Assembly: GCA_905181875.1 (NCBI GenBank)
Contig: CAJIZH010000003.1
Coordinates: forward strand, 992,001 to 1,056,000
Reading direction: 5' to 3'
DNA: 64,000 nucleotides
Origin: Flavobacteriales bacterium UBA6770
GTDB lineage: Bacteria; Bacteroidota; Bacteroidia; Flavobacteriales_G; Salibacteraceae
Shown: piece after piece, positions 8,630 through 18,270 of the stretch
Layout of the letters: each line of letters begins with the position of its first letter
Position numbering within the stretch: position 1 is the first letter of the stretch
The notes under the pieces: generated by a model
Told to the model about the DNA's origin: nothing
What the model saw: only the letters and a program-made list of their open reading frames with translations
Database searches by the model: none
Program-made: the position numbers and the translations under genes

Positions 8630-9619
8630 ATGACACCAAAAATTCTCATAATACGTTTTAGCTCTATTGGAGACCTAGTCCTTACTACTCCGGTTATTCG
8701 CATTGTGAAACAGCAAATTGAAGGTGCTGAGGTTCATTTAGTAACTAAAAAGGCTTTCTCTTCTTTAGTTGAGTCAAACCCTTATTTAGACAAGGTTCAT
8801 GTTTTAGAAAACGATTTAAAAGTGTTGATTGAAGAATTGAAGCAAGAAGGGCTTACCCACGTTATCGACCTGCACAACAATCTACGATCAAGAAAAATAA
8901 AGAAAGCGCTAAAGTTGCCTTCAAAGAGTTTTACGAAACTGAATGTCGAAAAATGGTTGGCGGTTAATTTCAAGCAAATTCATAAACTTCCTGACATTCA
9001 TATCGTAGATCGATATCTAGAAACGCTATCAGAATTTAGCGTTAAAAACGACCATAAAGGACTCGATTATTTTATTCCTAAAAAAGACATATTAGATCTT
9101 AAAAACTTACCGAAAACACATCGAACAGAATACTTAGCCTGGGTAATTGGCGGTTCTTATGCTACCAAGATGTTACCCAACGAAAAGATTGTTGAAGTGC
9201 TTGGGGGTGTCGAAAAACCTATTGTTCTACTTGGAGGTCCAGAGGATGCTGAAAACGGGGAATTAATCGCGGAAAAGTTAGGGCCTAATGTTTTTAATGC
9301 TTGCGGAAAATTCAACATCAACCAATCGGCCTCGTTAGTGGAACAAGCCGCTAAAGTTTTGTCTAATGATACCGGACTTATGCATGTTGCGGCGGCGTTT
9401 AACAAGCCAATACTATCATTTTGGGGCAATACCATTCCAGAGTTCGGGATGTATCCTTATATGCCACAAAACCCAGAGAAATCTACAATAGTGCAAGTGG
9501 CAGATTTAAATTGTAGGCCTTGTTCGAAGTTGGGTCACAAACAATGTCCTAAGAAACATTTCCAATGCATGCAATTAATTGATTCGGGTAAAGTGGTTGA
9601 GTGGATTAACTCTCAATAA
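8630..9619 (+). CDS. Glycosyltransferase family 9 (heptosyltransferase-like)
   Basis: 329 residues. The N-terminal RFSSIGDLVLTTPVIR is the hallmark of ADP-heptose:LPS heptosyltransferases. The C-terminal half has the donor-binding SNDTGLMHVAAAFNKP and FWGNT. It most likely adds a sugar to the lipopolysaccharide core at the inner membrane. The last 14 bases overlap the end of the convergent group 1 glycosyltransferase gene. The family is certain; the acceptor is not. Confidence 0.9.
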   Translation: MTPKILIIRFSSIGDLVLTTPVIRIVKQQIEGAEVHLVTKKAFSSLVESNPYLDKVHVLENDLKVLIEELKQEGLTHVIDLHNNLRSRKIKKALKLPSKSFTKLNVEKWLAVNFKQIHKLPDIHIVDRYLETLSEFSVKNDHKGLDYFIPKKDILDLKNLPKTHRTEYLAWVIGGSYATKMLPNEKIVEVLGGVEKPIVLLGGPEDAENGELIAEKLGPNVFNACGKFNINQSASLVEQAAKVLSNDTGLMHVAAAFNKPILSFWGNTIPEFGMYPYMPQNPEKSTIVQVADLNCRPCSKLGHKQCPKKHFQCMQLIDSGKVVEWINSQ

Positions 9620-10772
9620 CTTCCATCAATCTTCTATTACAAGCCTGCCAATTGTAGTTTTTGGTTACAAATGCATGTCCGTTTTCAGCTATTTTGTTCG
9701 ACAAATCGGGGTCGGAGATCAAACGCTCTATTTGTGTTTTAAACTCAGCTTCGTTGCTTGCAATTAAGATTTCTTCTTCTGGAATTGCGCCTAAAGCATT
9801 ATTAGCCAACGGAGTAGTAACGCAAGGTAAACCCATTGCCATTGCTTCTAGCAATTTGTTTTGAAGTCCAGAGCCCAGCATAAGCGGAGCTACGAAGATT
9901 TTAGCTTCATCGTAGGCTGTTCGTATATCATCAACCCAACCTGTAACTTCAACATTTGACGCAGCTAGTGATCGTACTTTATAGCTAGGCGATTTACCAC
10001 AAATTTGAACCGCTATGTTCGAGTTTAGAATGGGTAGAATATTTTTGACTAAATATTGGGCAGATTCTACATTTGGCAGATAACCCATGTTTCCAGTAAA
10101 TAGGATATCCGTTTTCTTTGAGCGGTTATCAGATTTAAAAAATTCGGTATCAATTCCATTTGGAATTACCGCTATTTCTGTGGCATTTGAATGTGTTAGA
10201 TGTTCTTTATCTGCCAGACTAATGATTACTTTCTTTTCGAAATACTGAAACATCTTTTCTTCGTAATTGCGCAATCTTTTAGCTTCGACAGAGACTATTG
10301 GCTTTAGATAAAAAGGTGCTTTTTCAGCCCTTCGTTCCATGCCTATACTCAGCGCATCCATGTAGTCCAATGTCTTACTGAAAATGGAATATTTTTTAGC
10401 GTACTCCGCTACTCGGATCAATTGACAAAAAAATCGTTTCGGTAAATGCCTTTCGATAATTGCATCTAACTCTTGCTGTGCTTTTTTAGAGTAGAAGTAG
10501 GCAACTTGAAATGGTTTGTCATTGAACAATGCTAAAAACAAACGCCACAATATACCTGCATATCCTAGCTGGATAATCTTCAGTTCAAAGCAAATGGCTT
10601 TTAATTTTCGTTCTGCTTCGGGGTCTATTTTATGAGTACTCAAACAACATAAAATAACTTGATAAGAAGCATTCAAATCTTTGATTTGATGAAAGGCGCG
10701 CAACTTATCCCCTTTATCCAAAGGATAAGGAATGCGAGATAATAAGACTAGTAATTTAGGTTTTGACAGCAT
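9606..10772 (-). CDS. Glycosyltransferase group 1 (GT4), EpsH1/TIGR03087-like
   Basis: 388 residues. It opens LLVLLSRIPYPLDKGDKLRA, the pattern of the sugar transferases associated with exopolysaccharide systems (TIGR03087-like). The C-terminal GT-B domain has FVAPLMLGSGLQNKLLEAMA, which includes the nucleotide-sugar binding Glu. It probably works on surface polysaccharide together with the facing GT9 enzyme. Its start overlaps the end of the upstream permease gene by 17 nt, so the two are co-transcribed. Confidence 0.88.
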   Translation of the reverse strand: MLSKPKLLVLLSRIPYPLDKGDKLRAFHQIKDLNASYQVILCCLSTHKIDPEAERKLKAICFELKIIQLGYAGILWRLFLALFNDKPFQVAYFYSKKAQQELDAIIERHLPKRFFCQLIRVAEYAKKYSIFSKTLDYMDALSIGMERRAEKAPFYLKPIVSVEAKRLRNYEEKMFQYFEKKVIISLADKEHLTHSNATEIAVIPNGIDTEFFKSDNRSKKTDILFTGNMGYLPNVESAQYLVKNILPILNSNIAVQICGKSPSYKVRSLAASNVEVTGWVDDIRTAYDEAKIFVAPLMLGSGLQNKLLEAMAMGLPCVTTPLANNALGAIPEEEILIASNEAEFKTQIERLISDPDLSNKIAENGHAFVTKNYNWQACNRRLMEVIES

Positions 10773-12195
10773 CTTTTGATTTTTTCCAAAAGATTAGAAA
10801 TCTCAGCTTTTTAATAATTCGGGTATAGAATTCCGAATCTAAAATCACCGAATCTGTTGTTGCTTTGTAAGTCAGGAATATGCCTATGGGGGTAAGCACG
10901 AAACTAGACAGCCACATCCCCGTCCAAATTGGTAAATCGCCTGATTTTGCGAGTTTCTCTCCAGTTAAAGAGGTAATATGAAAAAGAATAAAGAATAAAA
11001 TAGAAATTACAACTGGCATTCCCAAGCCTCCTTTTCTAATAATCGCTCCAAGAGGTGCTCCAATAAAAAAGAGAATAAGACAGGCGATGGATAAGGTGAA
11101 CTTGCGGTGCACCTCTATATAATGTCCTCTAATATGTCTATGTCGGTTATTTACATCATTCGCAAATCCCGTGGCATAGGAGTTAGATGCTCGTATAATA
11201 TTTACCGCCAAGTTCAGATATTTTAATTTGTCTGATTTGGTCGATTTTCCAAACCAATCAAGATTTACTAATGTTTTGTTGGTTGTATCAACTTCGCTCA
11301 ATAATACAGAATCTTGAATAAGGTAAATATCCTGATTCATTCTTCTTTGGAAATGTCCAAGACGATTATAGTAACGTGTTTCAACGGTATCAATTTGATT
11401 AATAATTTGGATGAAGTTCATCATCCGAAAATTATTCGCAAACATCTCTTCGTCACTCCGTTGAAGCTTAAATCCTGAAAGGTCAAATGTTATGGTTTTG
11501 TTTTCAAAATCCTGGCGATGAAAAGGATACTTTGCGCCCTCCATATCGGTGTATAGATATCCATTATTTAGTTGAAAGCTCAAGCCAAGGCCATCAGGAG
11601 TCATATCCATACGTCCGGTTTTAGCTCTAATAATTTGCCTATTTCCCTTTTTCTCGGTATGGTCATAAATAAAGACGTCCTCTAATTCTTCGGTTTCTTC
11701 GTTGCGGTTTTTTACACGAATTACAAAACCTTCAATTTCTTTATAATACACATTGTCTTTAATGTCTAGCGCAGGCTTTTTTTTACGTATGTCATAAAGT
11801 ATGGAAGCAAATTTTTGGTTGGAGCTTGGCCAAATGGAATTAGAAAACACAAAAGCACCAAAGCTTAGCAGAATCATAAAAATAATGAGCGGAAACATAA
11901 TTCGCTGCAAGCTCATTCCCGCGCTCTTAAGTGCAACTAACTCATATTGCTCTCCCAAATTACCAAAGGTCATTATAGAAGACAGTAATACCGCTAATGG
12001 TAAGGCAAGAGGGACCAAACTTGCAGAAGCATAAAATAACAATTCCACTATAATTCCAAAACCCAATCCCTTGCCGACCATTTCGTCGATATAAACCCAC
12101 AAGAATTGCATTACCAATATGAAAAGGGTAATGAAAAACGTGCTGATGAAAGGACCAACAAACGTTTTGAAAATTAGGATGTGTAGTTTTTTCAA
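10756..12195 (-). CDS. LptF/LptG family permease (YjgP/YjgQ)
   Basis: 479 residues. Three N-terminal membrane helices (about 12-35, 52-75, 98-120), a large periplasmic domain (about 125-355) and three C-terminal helices give the LptF/G plan. The family extracts lipopolysaccharide from the inner membrane and passes it to the LptA bridge, powered by LptB. The start is TTG at 12195, giving MKKLHILIFKTF; a -7 element lies 21 nt upstream. The LptF versus LptG choice is not clear from sequence. Co-transcription with a glycosyltransferase fits envelope assembly. Confidence 0.88.
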   Translation of the reverse strand: MKKLHILIFKTFVGPFISTFFITLFILVMQFLWVYIDEMVGKGLGFGIIVELLFYASASLVPLALPLAVLLSSIMTFGNLGEQYELVALKSAGMSLQRIMFPLIIFMILLSFGAFVFSNSIWPSSNQKFASILYDIRKKKPALDIKDNVYYKEIEGFVIRVKNRNEETEELEDVFIYDHTEKKGNRQIIRAKTGRMDMTPDGLGLSFQLNNGYLYTDMEGAKYPFHRQDFENKTITFDLSGFKLQRSDEEMFANNFRMMNFIQIINQIDTVETRYYNRLGHFQRRMNQDIYLIQDSVLLSEVDTTNKTLVNLDWFGKSTKSDKLKYLNLAVNIIRASNSYATGFANDVNNRHRHIRGHYIEVHRKFTLSIACLILFFIGAPLGAIIRKGGLGMPVVISILFFILFHITSLTGEKLAKSGDLPIWTGMWLSSFVLTPIGIFLTYKATTDSVILDSEFYTRIIKKLRFLIFWKKSKDAVKT

Positions 12196-12216
12196 ACTTT
12201 AGAATTCAATGCTAAA

Positions 12217-12224
12217 CAAATATA
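12217..12224 (-). promoter_or_regulatory. -7 element TATATTTG for the LptF/G gene
   Basis: A TAnnTTTG match on the minus strand, 21 nt before the TTG start at 12195. Confidence 0.5.
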
Positions 12225-12260
12225 GTTTGTCCCTATTGTTTAGGGTCTGCCAAAAAAACA

Positions 12261-12294
12261 AAAACCTCTTTCCGGGTAATCGGAAAAAGGTTTT
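12261..12294 (-). terminator. Rho-independent terminator after the START-like gene
   Basis: A 14-bp stem with one imperfect pair (AAAACCTCTTTCCG with CGGAAAAAGGTTTT, 6-nt loop). On the minus strand it is followed by a long T run (GGTTTTTGTTTTTTT), so it ends the START-like gene transcript before the permease gene. Confidence 0.85.
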
Positions 12295-12316
12295 TAAATA
12301 TCAATATTGTAAATGA

Positions 12317-12697
12317 TTAAGAACCTAAAATCATTTTGAGTTTACCAATTTGCTTTTCCCAAAGTTGTTTGCTTGCTTCAACTTCGTCATCATCTACGTG
12401 GTCTGTTACCAAAAGAGCAACGTCACCAGTTAGCTGATCAATCTTAATTCTAAACTCGAAATAAGTATCATCTTCATCGTCATCCATCCAATGGAAACGA
12501 ACAAATTCGTGGTCTCTTTTGCCCAGCAATTTAGCGTCTTCGCCCATGCCTTCCCAAACAAAAGTGTAAATTGCGTCGTTTAGTTTTACGTTGTCCGCAA
12601 ACCATTCAGCAAGTCCTCCTGGTGTAACCAATCTATTATAAAGGATTCCTGGTGCTGATCTGATTGCAAATTCCAGGTCTATTCTTTCTTTAGCCAT
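12317..12697 (-). CDS. START-like domain protein (AHSA1/SRPBCC superfamily)
   Basis: 126 residues, soluble, acidic. It begins MAKERIDLEFAIRSAPGILY and has a WFADNV loop and a DDDEDD acidic turn (73-78), matching the small START-like proteins conserved across Bacteroidota. The fold is a helix-grip cavity that could hold a hydrophobic ligand; the ligand and role are unknown. It is a single gene with its own terminator. Confidence 0.85.
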   Translation of the reverse strand: MAKERIDLEFAIRSAPGILYNRLVTPGGLAEWFADNVKLNDAIYTFVWEGMGEDAKLLGKRDHEFVRFHWMDDDEDDTYFEFRIKIDQLTGDVALLVTDHVDDDEVEASKQLWEKQIGKLKMILGS

Positions 12698-12771
12698 CTC
12701 TAATTCAATTATTTACCTTAATGGTAACAAGGTTGCAATATATATAAAAACTTGTTGAATCGCACTTTCAC

Positions 12772-15720
12772 TTAGTAGCCAAACAATTCTTCTAATGAAA
12801 TTTCGGTAATTGCACCATATTTCTTTAATGATTCTAGGTCTAGATCTTCTTTATTGCCCATTATCATTAAGGTGTAGGTGTTCCCTCTGATTTTTGATTC
12901 AAAGAAATTTACTAAGTCATCTTGTTTCGCAGTCTTTATATAATCATACGTGTCCTTTCTACTATCATAGTTCATCCCTTTTTTAAGGTTCGATAAGTAG
13001 AAAAAGTACTTCTGATCCTTGATTTTTCTATCGCTGGCAATTCTTTTCATTATACTGTTTCTCGCTGCCTCAATTTGATTGTCAATTATTGGCATTTCAG
13101 TTAATAAATCCATTGCAGTGCTAAGAGCTTGGTTCAGCTTATCGGGTTGCGTCCCAATATACCCTCTAAAATAATGCGATTTTCCAGGTTCATTCGGAGT
13201 ATCGAAACGACAATAAGCAGTATAAGCCAATCCTTTTGCTTCCCTAATTTCTTGAAAGAAAACAGAACTTAACCCACCGCCATAATAGGAATTAAACCAT
13301 GATGCAACAGGAATAATTTCTTTATCGAATTCTTGTTCTTTACTCAAAAACAATAGATCTGTTTGAACTTGAACTCTGTTTACAAAGTAGATTTTGTTTT
13401 CATTGGTTTCTTGTTCAACCAACTCTATAGAAGCAGGAATAGGAGTTAAATTTTCTTTCTTAGGGTGCCTTTTCTCAAACTTTCCTTGCATTGCATCCAT
13501 TTCATCATTTCCATAATAGAAAATACGGTGCTCCATGCTTGAAATTTCTGACACCTTCTTTGTCAATACACGTGGGTCAATCGCTAACAACTCATCTTTC
13601 GAAATAATATTGGTGAAAGGGTTTACTTTACCGTACTTAGCGTAAGCTGGTAAAAAGCGATTTTGAATTGCTCCTTTTTCTAATTTGGCATCTTCCCGTC
13701 TTTTAAGTTCGCCTTCAGCAAATTTTTGGTAAGCATCAGCATCGGGTTTTGCCTCTGCAAGAATATGCTCTAATAGCTCAATACCTTTATCTGTGGACTT
13801 TTTTAGCCCTCCCATAACGACATAAGTCTTATCGGTTCCAGAATAAACGCCAAAGTCTAACCCGTTCTTGTATAATTCCTGTTGTAATGCGCTGGCACTG
13901 TATTTAGACGTTCCTAGAAAAGGGAGATAATCAAATGCCATATTAGCAATTTTATCATGATTCGACCCCATTTCTATTATATACATGAGGTTAAATAATT
14001 CGCTGTCTTCATTTTTGATATAATCAAATGTGATATTTCCGTTTATCGTTCCATGTTTTATGTCATTTTCAAAATCGATATATACCGGTTTTAAATCTGG
14101 AGACTCTTTTGATTTGAATTCAGCTAAGTATGCTGAAACAGTATCCGTATTCATTTCAATAGGAGTGATTTCTGGTTTTTCAACCTTTACGATATTCGTG
14201 TCTACACCCAAGTTTTTTCGAATGACTGCGTAGTTATTTCCAAATTTTTCGTTTGCAAACTTTATTAAATCGGCTTTTTTAATCGCATCCAATCGATTTA
14301 ATCTTTCCGTTTGCTCGTTCCAAGGAATATCAGAGATAAATGCGTCCAACAACTTATAAACCCTCCAGTTGCTTTCGTTACTTTGAATTTCTTCTTTCTT
14401 TAGGTTATTTATAATTGCGTTAAAGGTTTCATCTTCAAACTCTCCTTTTTTTACTTTTTCAATTTGAGAAAGAATAAGCGTTTCTGCTTCGTTCATTGTT
14501 TGACCTTCTCTCAAAGTTGCTCTTACAGTAAGTGATCCGTAATCGTTCATAAAATCTGCACCAGCTCGAGCATCCAATATTTTTTGTTGCTGTACAAGGT
14601 TTAAATCGATTAATCCCGCTTTCCCATTACTCAGTAGGTTTGCGAATAGTTCACCATAGTCTGCGTCTTTAGATTTTTTTCCATCCAATCGATAAGCTAG
14701 TGTAATAAACTCTTTGTCAGAACCAAATAAGTCAATTGATTTTGGCTCAGTCATAGGAGCTAATTTTTCAAACGTTGGATGCTTCAAATCCGCCGAAGCC
14801 TTCAGGTCACCCCAATGCTTTTTAAATAGATCAACGGTGTTTTCATAATCCACATCACCACTTAAACAGATAGCCATATTATTAGGCACATAATATTTTT
14901 TCCAGTAAGCACGAATATTTTTCATGCTTGGATTTTTAAGATGCTCAGGCTCACCTATAGTTGTTTGGTCACCATAAGGGTGTCCCGCAAATAAAGCTTC
15001 ATTCATAGCCGCATAAGCTTTTCTTCCATCAGAATCCTGACCTCTATTAAACTCTTCGTAAACCGTTTCTAGTTCAGTATGAAATAACCTTAGCACTAAG
15101 TTCCCAAAGCGTTCACGCTCTAACATTACCCATTTTTCAATTTCATTTGCTGGTACAATGTTCATATATGCGGTAACCTCATTACTGGTGAAGGCATTGG
15201 TTGACTTCCCGCCAATTGAACTTATTGCTTTGTCAAATTCATTAGGTGAAGCATACTTCGCTGCTTCTGAAGAAAGGCTGTCTATCTTTTTGTAAAGCAC
15301 TTTTTTACCTTCAGCCGTAGGTTCGTTTTTGTGCAATTCGTACAACTCTTCTATTTGGTTGAGAAGGGGTTTTTCCATTTCCCAATTTACCGTACCAAGA
15401 TTAGGAGTTCCTTTAAACATAAGATGCTCAAGGTAATGCGCTAAACCTGTATTGTCAGATGGGTCGTATGTACTCCCTGCTTTAATAGTAATAAAAGAAG
15501 TGAAGGTAGGTTCATTTGTATTCTTACTTAAAAAGAGTTTTAACCCGTTTTCAAGCTCATAAATACGAAGTTTCATTGGATCGTTTTCGACGTAACTGTA
15601 TGTGTTTCCACTTTTATCTTGAGCTGTTTTCATACCTGTTTTTGAATTCTCTTTTTTTGAAGGGCTACATGCTGCAATTAAAAATGATAATGCAATTACC
15701 CATAAATTTAATTTGTTCAT
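12772..15720 (-). CDS. M16 family zinc metalloprotease, lipoprotein, two-domain pitrilysin type
   Basis: 982 residues. A lipoprotein signal peptide ends at LIAAC18. The inverted zinc motif HYLEH (95-99) and the distal Glu in ELETVYEEFNRG mark the active N-terminal half. The second half (about 560-960) is the catalytically empty M16 partner, with an R/Y-type stretch GGLSSVFFQEIREAKGLAY. Such enzymes degrade peptides in the periplasm or at the outer membrane. It appears monocistronic. Confidence 0.93.
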   Translation of the reverse strand: MNKLNLWVIALSFLIAACSPSKKENSKTGMKTAQDKSGNTYSYVENDPMKLRIYELENGLKLFLSKNTNEPTFTSFITIKAGSTYDPSDNTGLAHYLEHLMFKGTPNLGTVNWEMEKPLLNQIEELYELHKNEPTAEGKKVLYKKIDSLSSEAAKYASPNEFDKAISSIGGKSTNAFTSNEVTAYMNIVPANEIEKWVMLERERFGNLVLRLFHTELETVYEEFNRGQDSDGRKAYAAMNEALFAGHPYGDQTTIGEPEHLKNPSMKNIRAYWKKYYVPNNMAICLSGDVDYENTVDLFKKHWGDLKASADLKHPTFEKLAPMTEPKSIDLFGSDKEFITLAYRLDGKKSKDADYGELFANLLSNGKAGLIDLNLVQQQKILDARAGADFMNDYGSLTVRATLREGQTMNEAETLILSQIEKVKKGEFEDETFNAIINNLKKEEIQSNESNWRVYKLLDAFISDIPWNEQTERLNRLDAIKKADLIKFANEKFGNNYAVIRKNLGVDTNIVKVEKPEITPIEMNTDTVSAYLAEFKSKESPDLKPVYIDFENDIKHGTINGNITFDYIKNEDSELFNLMYIIEMGSNHDKIANMAFDYLPFLGTSKYSASALQQELYKNGLDFGVYSGTDKTYVVMGGLKKSTDKGIELLEHILAEAKPDADAYQKFAEGELKRREDAKLEKGAIQNRFLPAYAKYGKVNPFTNIISKDELLAIDPRVLTKKVSEISSMEHRIFYYGNDEMDAMQGKFEKRHPKKENLTPIPASIELVEQETNENKIYFVNRVQVQTDLLFLSKEQEFDKEIIPVASWFNSYYGGGLSSVFFQEIREAKGLAYTAYCRFDTPNEPGKSHYFRGYIGTQPDKLNQALSTAMDLLTEMPIIDNQIEAARNSIMKRIASDRKIKDQKYFFYLSNLKKGMNYDSRKDTYDYIKTAKQDDLVNFFESKIRGNTYTLMIMGNKEDLDLESLKKYGAITEISLEELFGY

Positions 15721-15778
15721 AATAATCTAATTAAAAATAGTTGTAGCTAACTGGTAAACAGCTACATAATGATTGAAT

Positions 15779-17422
15779 TTACTTGTCTTGAATTTTTTCA
15801 AAGAAAGCGAATCCATTCTTCTTATACAATAACTTAAAGTGAGTATTTTTTTCTTGAAACTTTGACGATTCTGTGTTCTTCAAAACGCAATAAACAGGCT
15901 TATCGGTTTCACCATCAATCAACCAATTCACATTTGAGTGCTTTGGGTTTTTTTGTTGTTGTTTGTTTGTATAAAATAAATGTGCGTAGCTTTTATAGTG
16001 CACTGGAGTTACGTAACAATTTTTATTTGCTTTTGATGCGTAGAATTCAATGGCGGCGCGTTGAGTATAAGCCTCAATTTTTGGAACAAATGCAGTAAGA
16101 ATAATCAAAAAAGACACTAACATTGATGCCATAAGATATAGATGACGGCTAAAACTTTTAATGATAAAGTAGAGAGCGAGTCCGCCTGCAAAAATTAACG
16201 GTAGTACATAATCTATTAAACCCCAAGAGTTTTCGGCATTAAAATTAGCTTTTGCAAAATCATCATCAATCCATGTGGCTTCGCGCAGTATTTCTATGTG
16301 ATTTCCAAGGTAGGGAAGTGTAAAAAACACAATTAGAAGCAAGCTTCCAATCAAAGGAAGTGCAATTTTTTGAATTGCGTATTCCTTAGAATTTCTGTTG
16401 TATTGGCCGTTTAGATAGTTAGCAGCGAAAAAGCTCAAAGGAAAATAGCATAAACTAGAGTAGTGAATAATTTTGGTGTTTACTAAGGAAAACAGCAATA
16501 GAACCAGGCTAAAGAGTAAAAGCATTATTCGTTGAAAATCTTGTTGACTGTCCTTTTCTTGCTTAATAAAGAACCCCCCAAGTGCGAAAATGGACATTGG
16601 AAAACAACCAATCAAAAGCACAACAAAGTGATAATAAAAAGGCCCACCATGACCAGCGTCTTGTGTCTGGAGTAATCTGATCTGATAAGTAATGAAATCT
16701 TCAATGATATGACCCCTTCCGCTAATCCATTCAATAAAAAACCACAACCCACCGATTATTATTAAACTGAGTGTAAAACCTGAAACCTGTGAAAAACGAA
16801 TGGGAACTTTAAATCGTTTCCATAGAAAAAAAACACCAAACACCATCAAGACAACAAGCAATGCAACGGGGCCTTTGGTCATAATTCCTAAGCCGGTTGA
16901 TGCGCCGGAAATTACGGCCCAACGAAGGTACTTTCCATTAGAATTGTAAATTGACTTCCATGTTGCATAGGTTCCGTAAAAAATGAAAAGATTGAACCAA
17001 GGATCAATAATTCCGCTTTTAAAATAAAGCACAGGTAATAAGGAGGTGCAGTAGGCGACAGCCCAAAGCCACCCGAATGAGTTGCTAAAGTTTTTTCGAC
17101 CAATAGAATACAAGACCATCCCGGTTATTGCCCCCGCAATTGCGTTGGGCAATCGAGCGCTAAATTCATTGATTCCGAATAAATTCATACAGAGAGCTTG
17201 TAGCCAGAAAAAGAGTGGTGGTTTCTCCCAAAACGGCTCATAATTGATTTGAACCAAGGAATAATTGCCGGTAACTATCATTTCTCGAGCAGCCTCAGCA
17301 AAGTTGATTTCGTCCCAGTCAAATAGATGACTTTGACCATTGAATGATGCAAAAATCACGAGTCCAAGAAACCCAATTAAGGCTATGCTCTGATTATTTG
17401 TCAATTGTAATAACCGATTCAT
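15779..17422 (-). CDS. Glycosyltransferase family 39 (ArnT / dolichyl-P-mannose transferase-like)
   Basis: 547 residues with about eleven membrane helices. The first periplasmic loop holds the acidic motif DWDE (35-38) and AREMI, the GT39/GT83 signature. Enzymes of this class move a sugar from a polyprenyl-phosphate carrier to lipid A or another acceptor outside the inner membrane. It overlaps the upstream PAP2 gene (ATGA), a sensible pairing because PAP2 enzymes recycle polyprenyl pyrophosphate or act on lipid A. Acceptor unknown. Confidence 0.88.
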   Translation of the reverse strand: MNRLLQLTNNQSIALIGFLGLVIFASFNGQSHLFDWDEINFAEAAREMIVTGNYSLVQINYEPFWEKPPLFFWLQALCMNLFGINEFSARLPNAIAGAITGMVLYSIGRKNFSNSFGWLWAVAYCTSLLPVLYFKSGIIDPWFNLFIFYGTYATWKSIYNSNGKYLRWAVISGASTGLGIMTKGPVALLVVLMVFGVFFLWKRFKVPIRFSQVSGFTLSLIIIGGLWFFIEWISGRGHIIEDFITYQIRLLQTQDAGHGGPFYYHFVVLLIGCFPMSIFALGGFFIKQEKDSQQDFQRIMLLLFSLVLLLFSLVNTKIIHYSSLCYFPLSFFAANYLNGQYNRNSKEYAIQKIALPLIGSLLLIVFFTLPYLGNHIEILREATWIDDDFAKANFNAENSWGLIDYVLPLIFAGGLALYFIIKSFSRHLYLMASMLVSFLIILTAFVPKIEAYTQRAAIEFYASKANKNCYVTPVHYKSYAHLFYTNKQQQKNPKHSNVNWLIDGETDKPVYCVLKNTESSKFQEKNTHFKLLYKKNGFAFFEKIQDK

Positions 17423-18087
17423 CGATTTATTAAACTTTTGTTAAACCAAGGCTTATTTAAATTGCTTAAAAACGCGAAGATCAGGAGCGCCCATAGCGTT
17501 CCCATTAGGGACCCAAAGTATATGTCAATAAAAAAATGTTGTGATAAATACACTCTAGAATAGCTAGCAGCGAATGCCAGAAAAGTGAAGAAAACAGTCC
17601 ATTTAGAGTTTTTGGTTAAGAGCAATAATGATACGTATAGAGCGAAGGCTGTTGTAGTATGTCCAGATGGAAAACTGTTGTGAATATTCAAATCCACCCC
17701 TTCAATAGTCTGAATACTACTTTCACTGAAATGTTTAAAAAACCAGGACGGACGATCAAAAGAGTCAAACACAAAATTTTTAAGCAGTTGAGTGGCCCCT
17801 CCGGCTATTATTGCCGTTAATCCGATTTGAAGCGTCGATTTGTAATTCACAAACAGAACAATCACTACGATTGCTGCTGCCATCATACCATCGCCAATGT
17901 GGGTTATGTACTTAAAAAAAGGGTGCATCGAATCGTAAAAAAATTGGTTGAGAATTAAATGAGAGCCTTCTCTAGTGGTTATAAAAAGAAAGATTCCTCC
18001 CAAAACCAGAAATAAGAGGTAGGCGATGTAAAACGGTAAATAGGATTTATGTCGTAGGGCGTTATTCACTATAGGGCGAAAATACAT
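17419..18087 (-). CDS. PAP2 superfamily membrane phosphatase
   Basis: 222 residues with five to six membrane helices. The active-site motifs are present: K103 and RP112-113 (motif 1, with slightly long spacing), PSGH 140-143 (motif 2) and SRVYLSQHFFID 177-188 (motif 3). Likely substrates are lipid phosphates such as undecaprenyl pyrophosphate, phosphatidylglycerol phosphate or lipid A. The stop overlaps the start of the GT39 gene, which suggests co-translation and a shared role in lipid-linked sugar chemistry. Confidence 0.9.
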   Translation of the reverse strand: MYFRPIVNNALRHKSYLPFYIAYLLFLVLGGIFLFITTREGSHLILNQFFYDSMHPFFKYITHIGDGMMAAAIVVIVLFVNYKSTLQIGLTAIIAGGATQLLKNFVFDSFDRPSWFFKHFSESSIQTIEGVDLNIHNSFPSGHTTTAFALYVSLLLLTKNSKWTVFFTFLAFAASYSRVYLSQHFFIDIYFGSLMGTLWALLIFAFLSNLNKPWFNKSLINR

Positions 18088-18139
18088 TAATTGCTCTTTT
18101 TATATAAAATATCAATTGAGTGGGGCGAATCAAAAAATA

Positions 18140-18147
18140 TATATTTG
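18140..18147 (+). promoter_or_regulatory. -7 element TATATTTG for tRNA-Met
   Basis: A perfect match ends 12 nt before the mature tRNA. A TTG at 18116-18118, 21 bp upstream, could be the -33 element. Confidence 0.6.
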
Positions 18148-18159
18148 CAACCCGAAAAT

Positions 18160-18233
18160 GGCGAGGTAGCTCAGTTGGTTAGAGCGTCGGATTCATAACC
18201 CGGAGGCCGAGAGTTCAAATCTCTCTCTCGCTA
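18160..18233 (+). tRNA. tRNA with CAT anticodon (probably elongator tRNA-Met)
   Basis: A 74-nt cloverleaf: acceptor GGCGAGG with TCTCGCT (G-T pairs at both ends), D-arm GCTC/GAGC, anticodon loop TTCATAA with CAT, 5-nt variable loop, T-arm GAGAG TTCAAAT CTCTC, discriminator A. CCA is not encoded. The paired first base and the lack of three G-C pairs by the anticodon loop argue against initiator tRNA. The A-C apposition at 31-39 is odd. A lysidine-modified tRNA-Ile (CAT) cannot be fully excluded. Confidence 0.92.
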
Positions 18234-18241
18234 CAATTTAT

Positions 18242-18270
18242 AAGGCCGAACACACTGTTCGGCCTTTTTA
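18242..18270 (+). terminator. Strong terminator after tRNA-Met
   Basis: A perfect 11-bp stem (AAGGCCGAACA with TGTTCGGCCTT, 3-nt loop) followed by TTT. It covers the final codon region of the convergent decayed gene at 18268-19568. Confidence 0.9.

Noticed and set aside
18160..18233. Initiator tRNA-fMet
   Set aside because: The first and last acceptor bases can pair (G-T), and the anticodon stem lacks the three consecutive G-C pairs of initiators.
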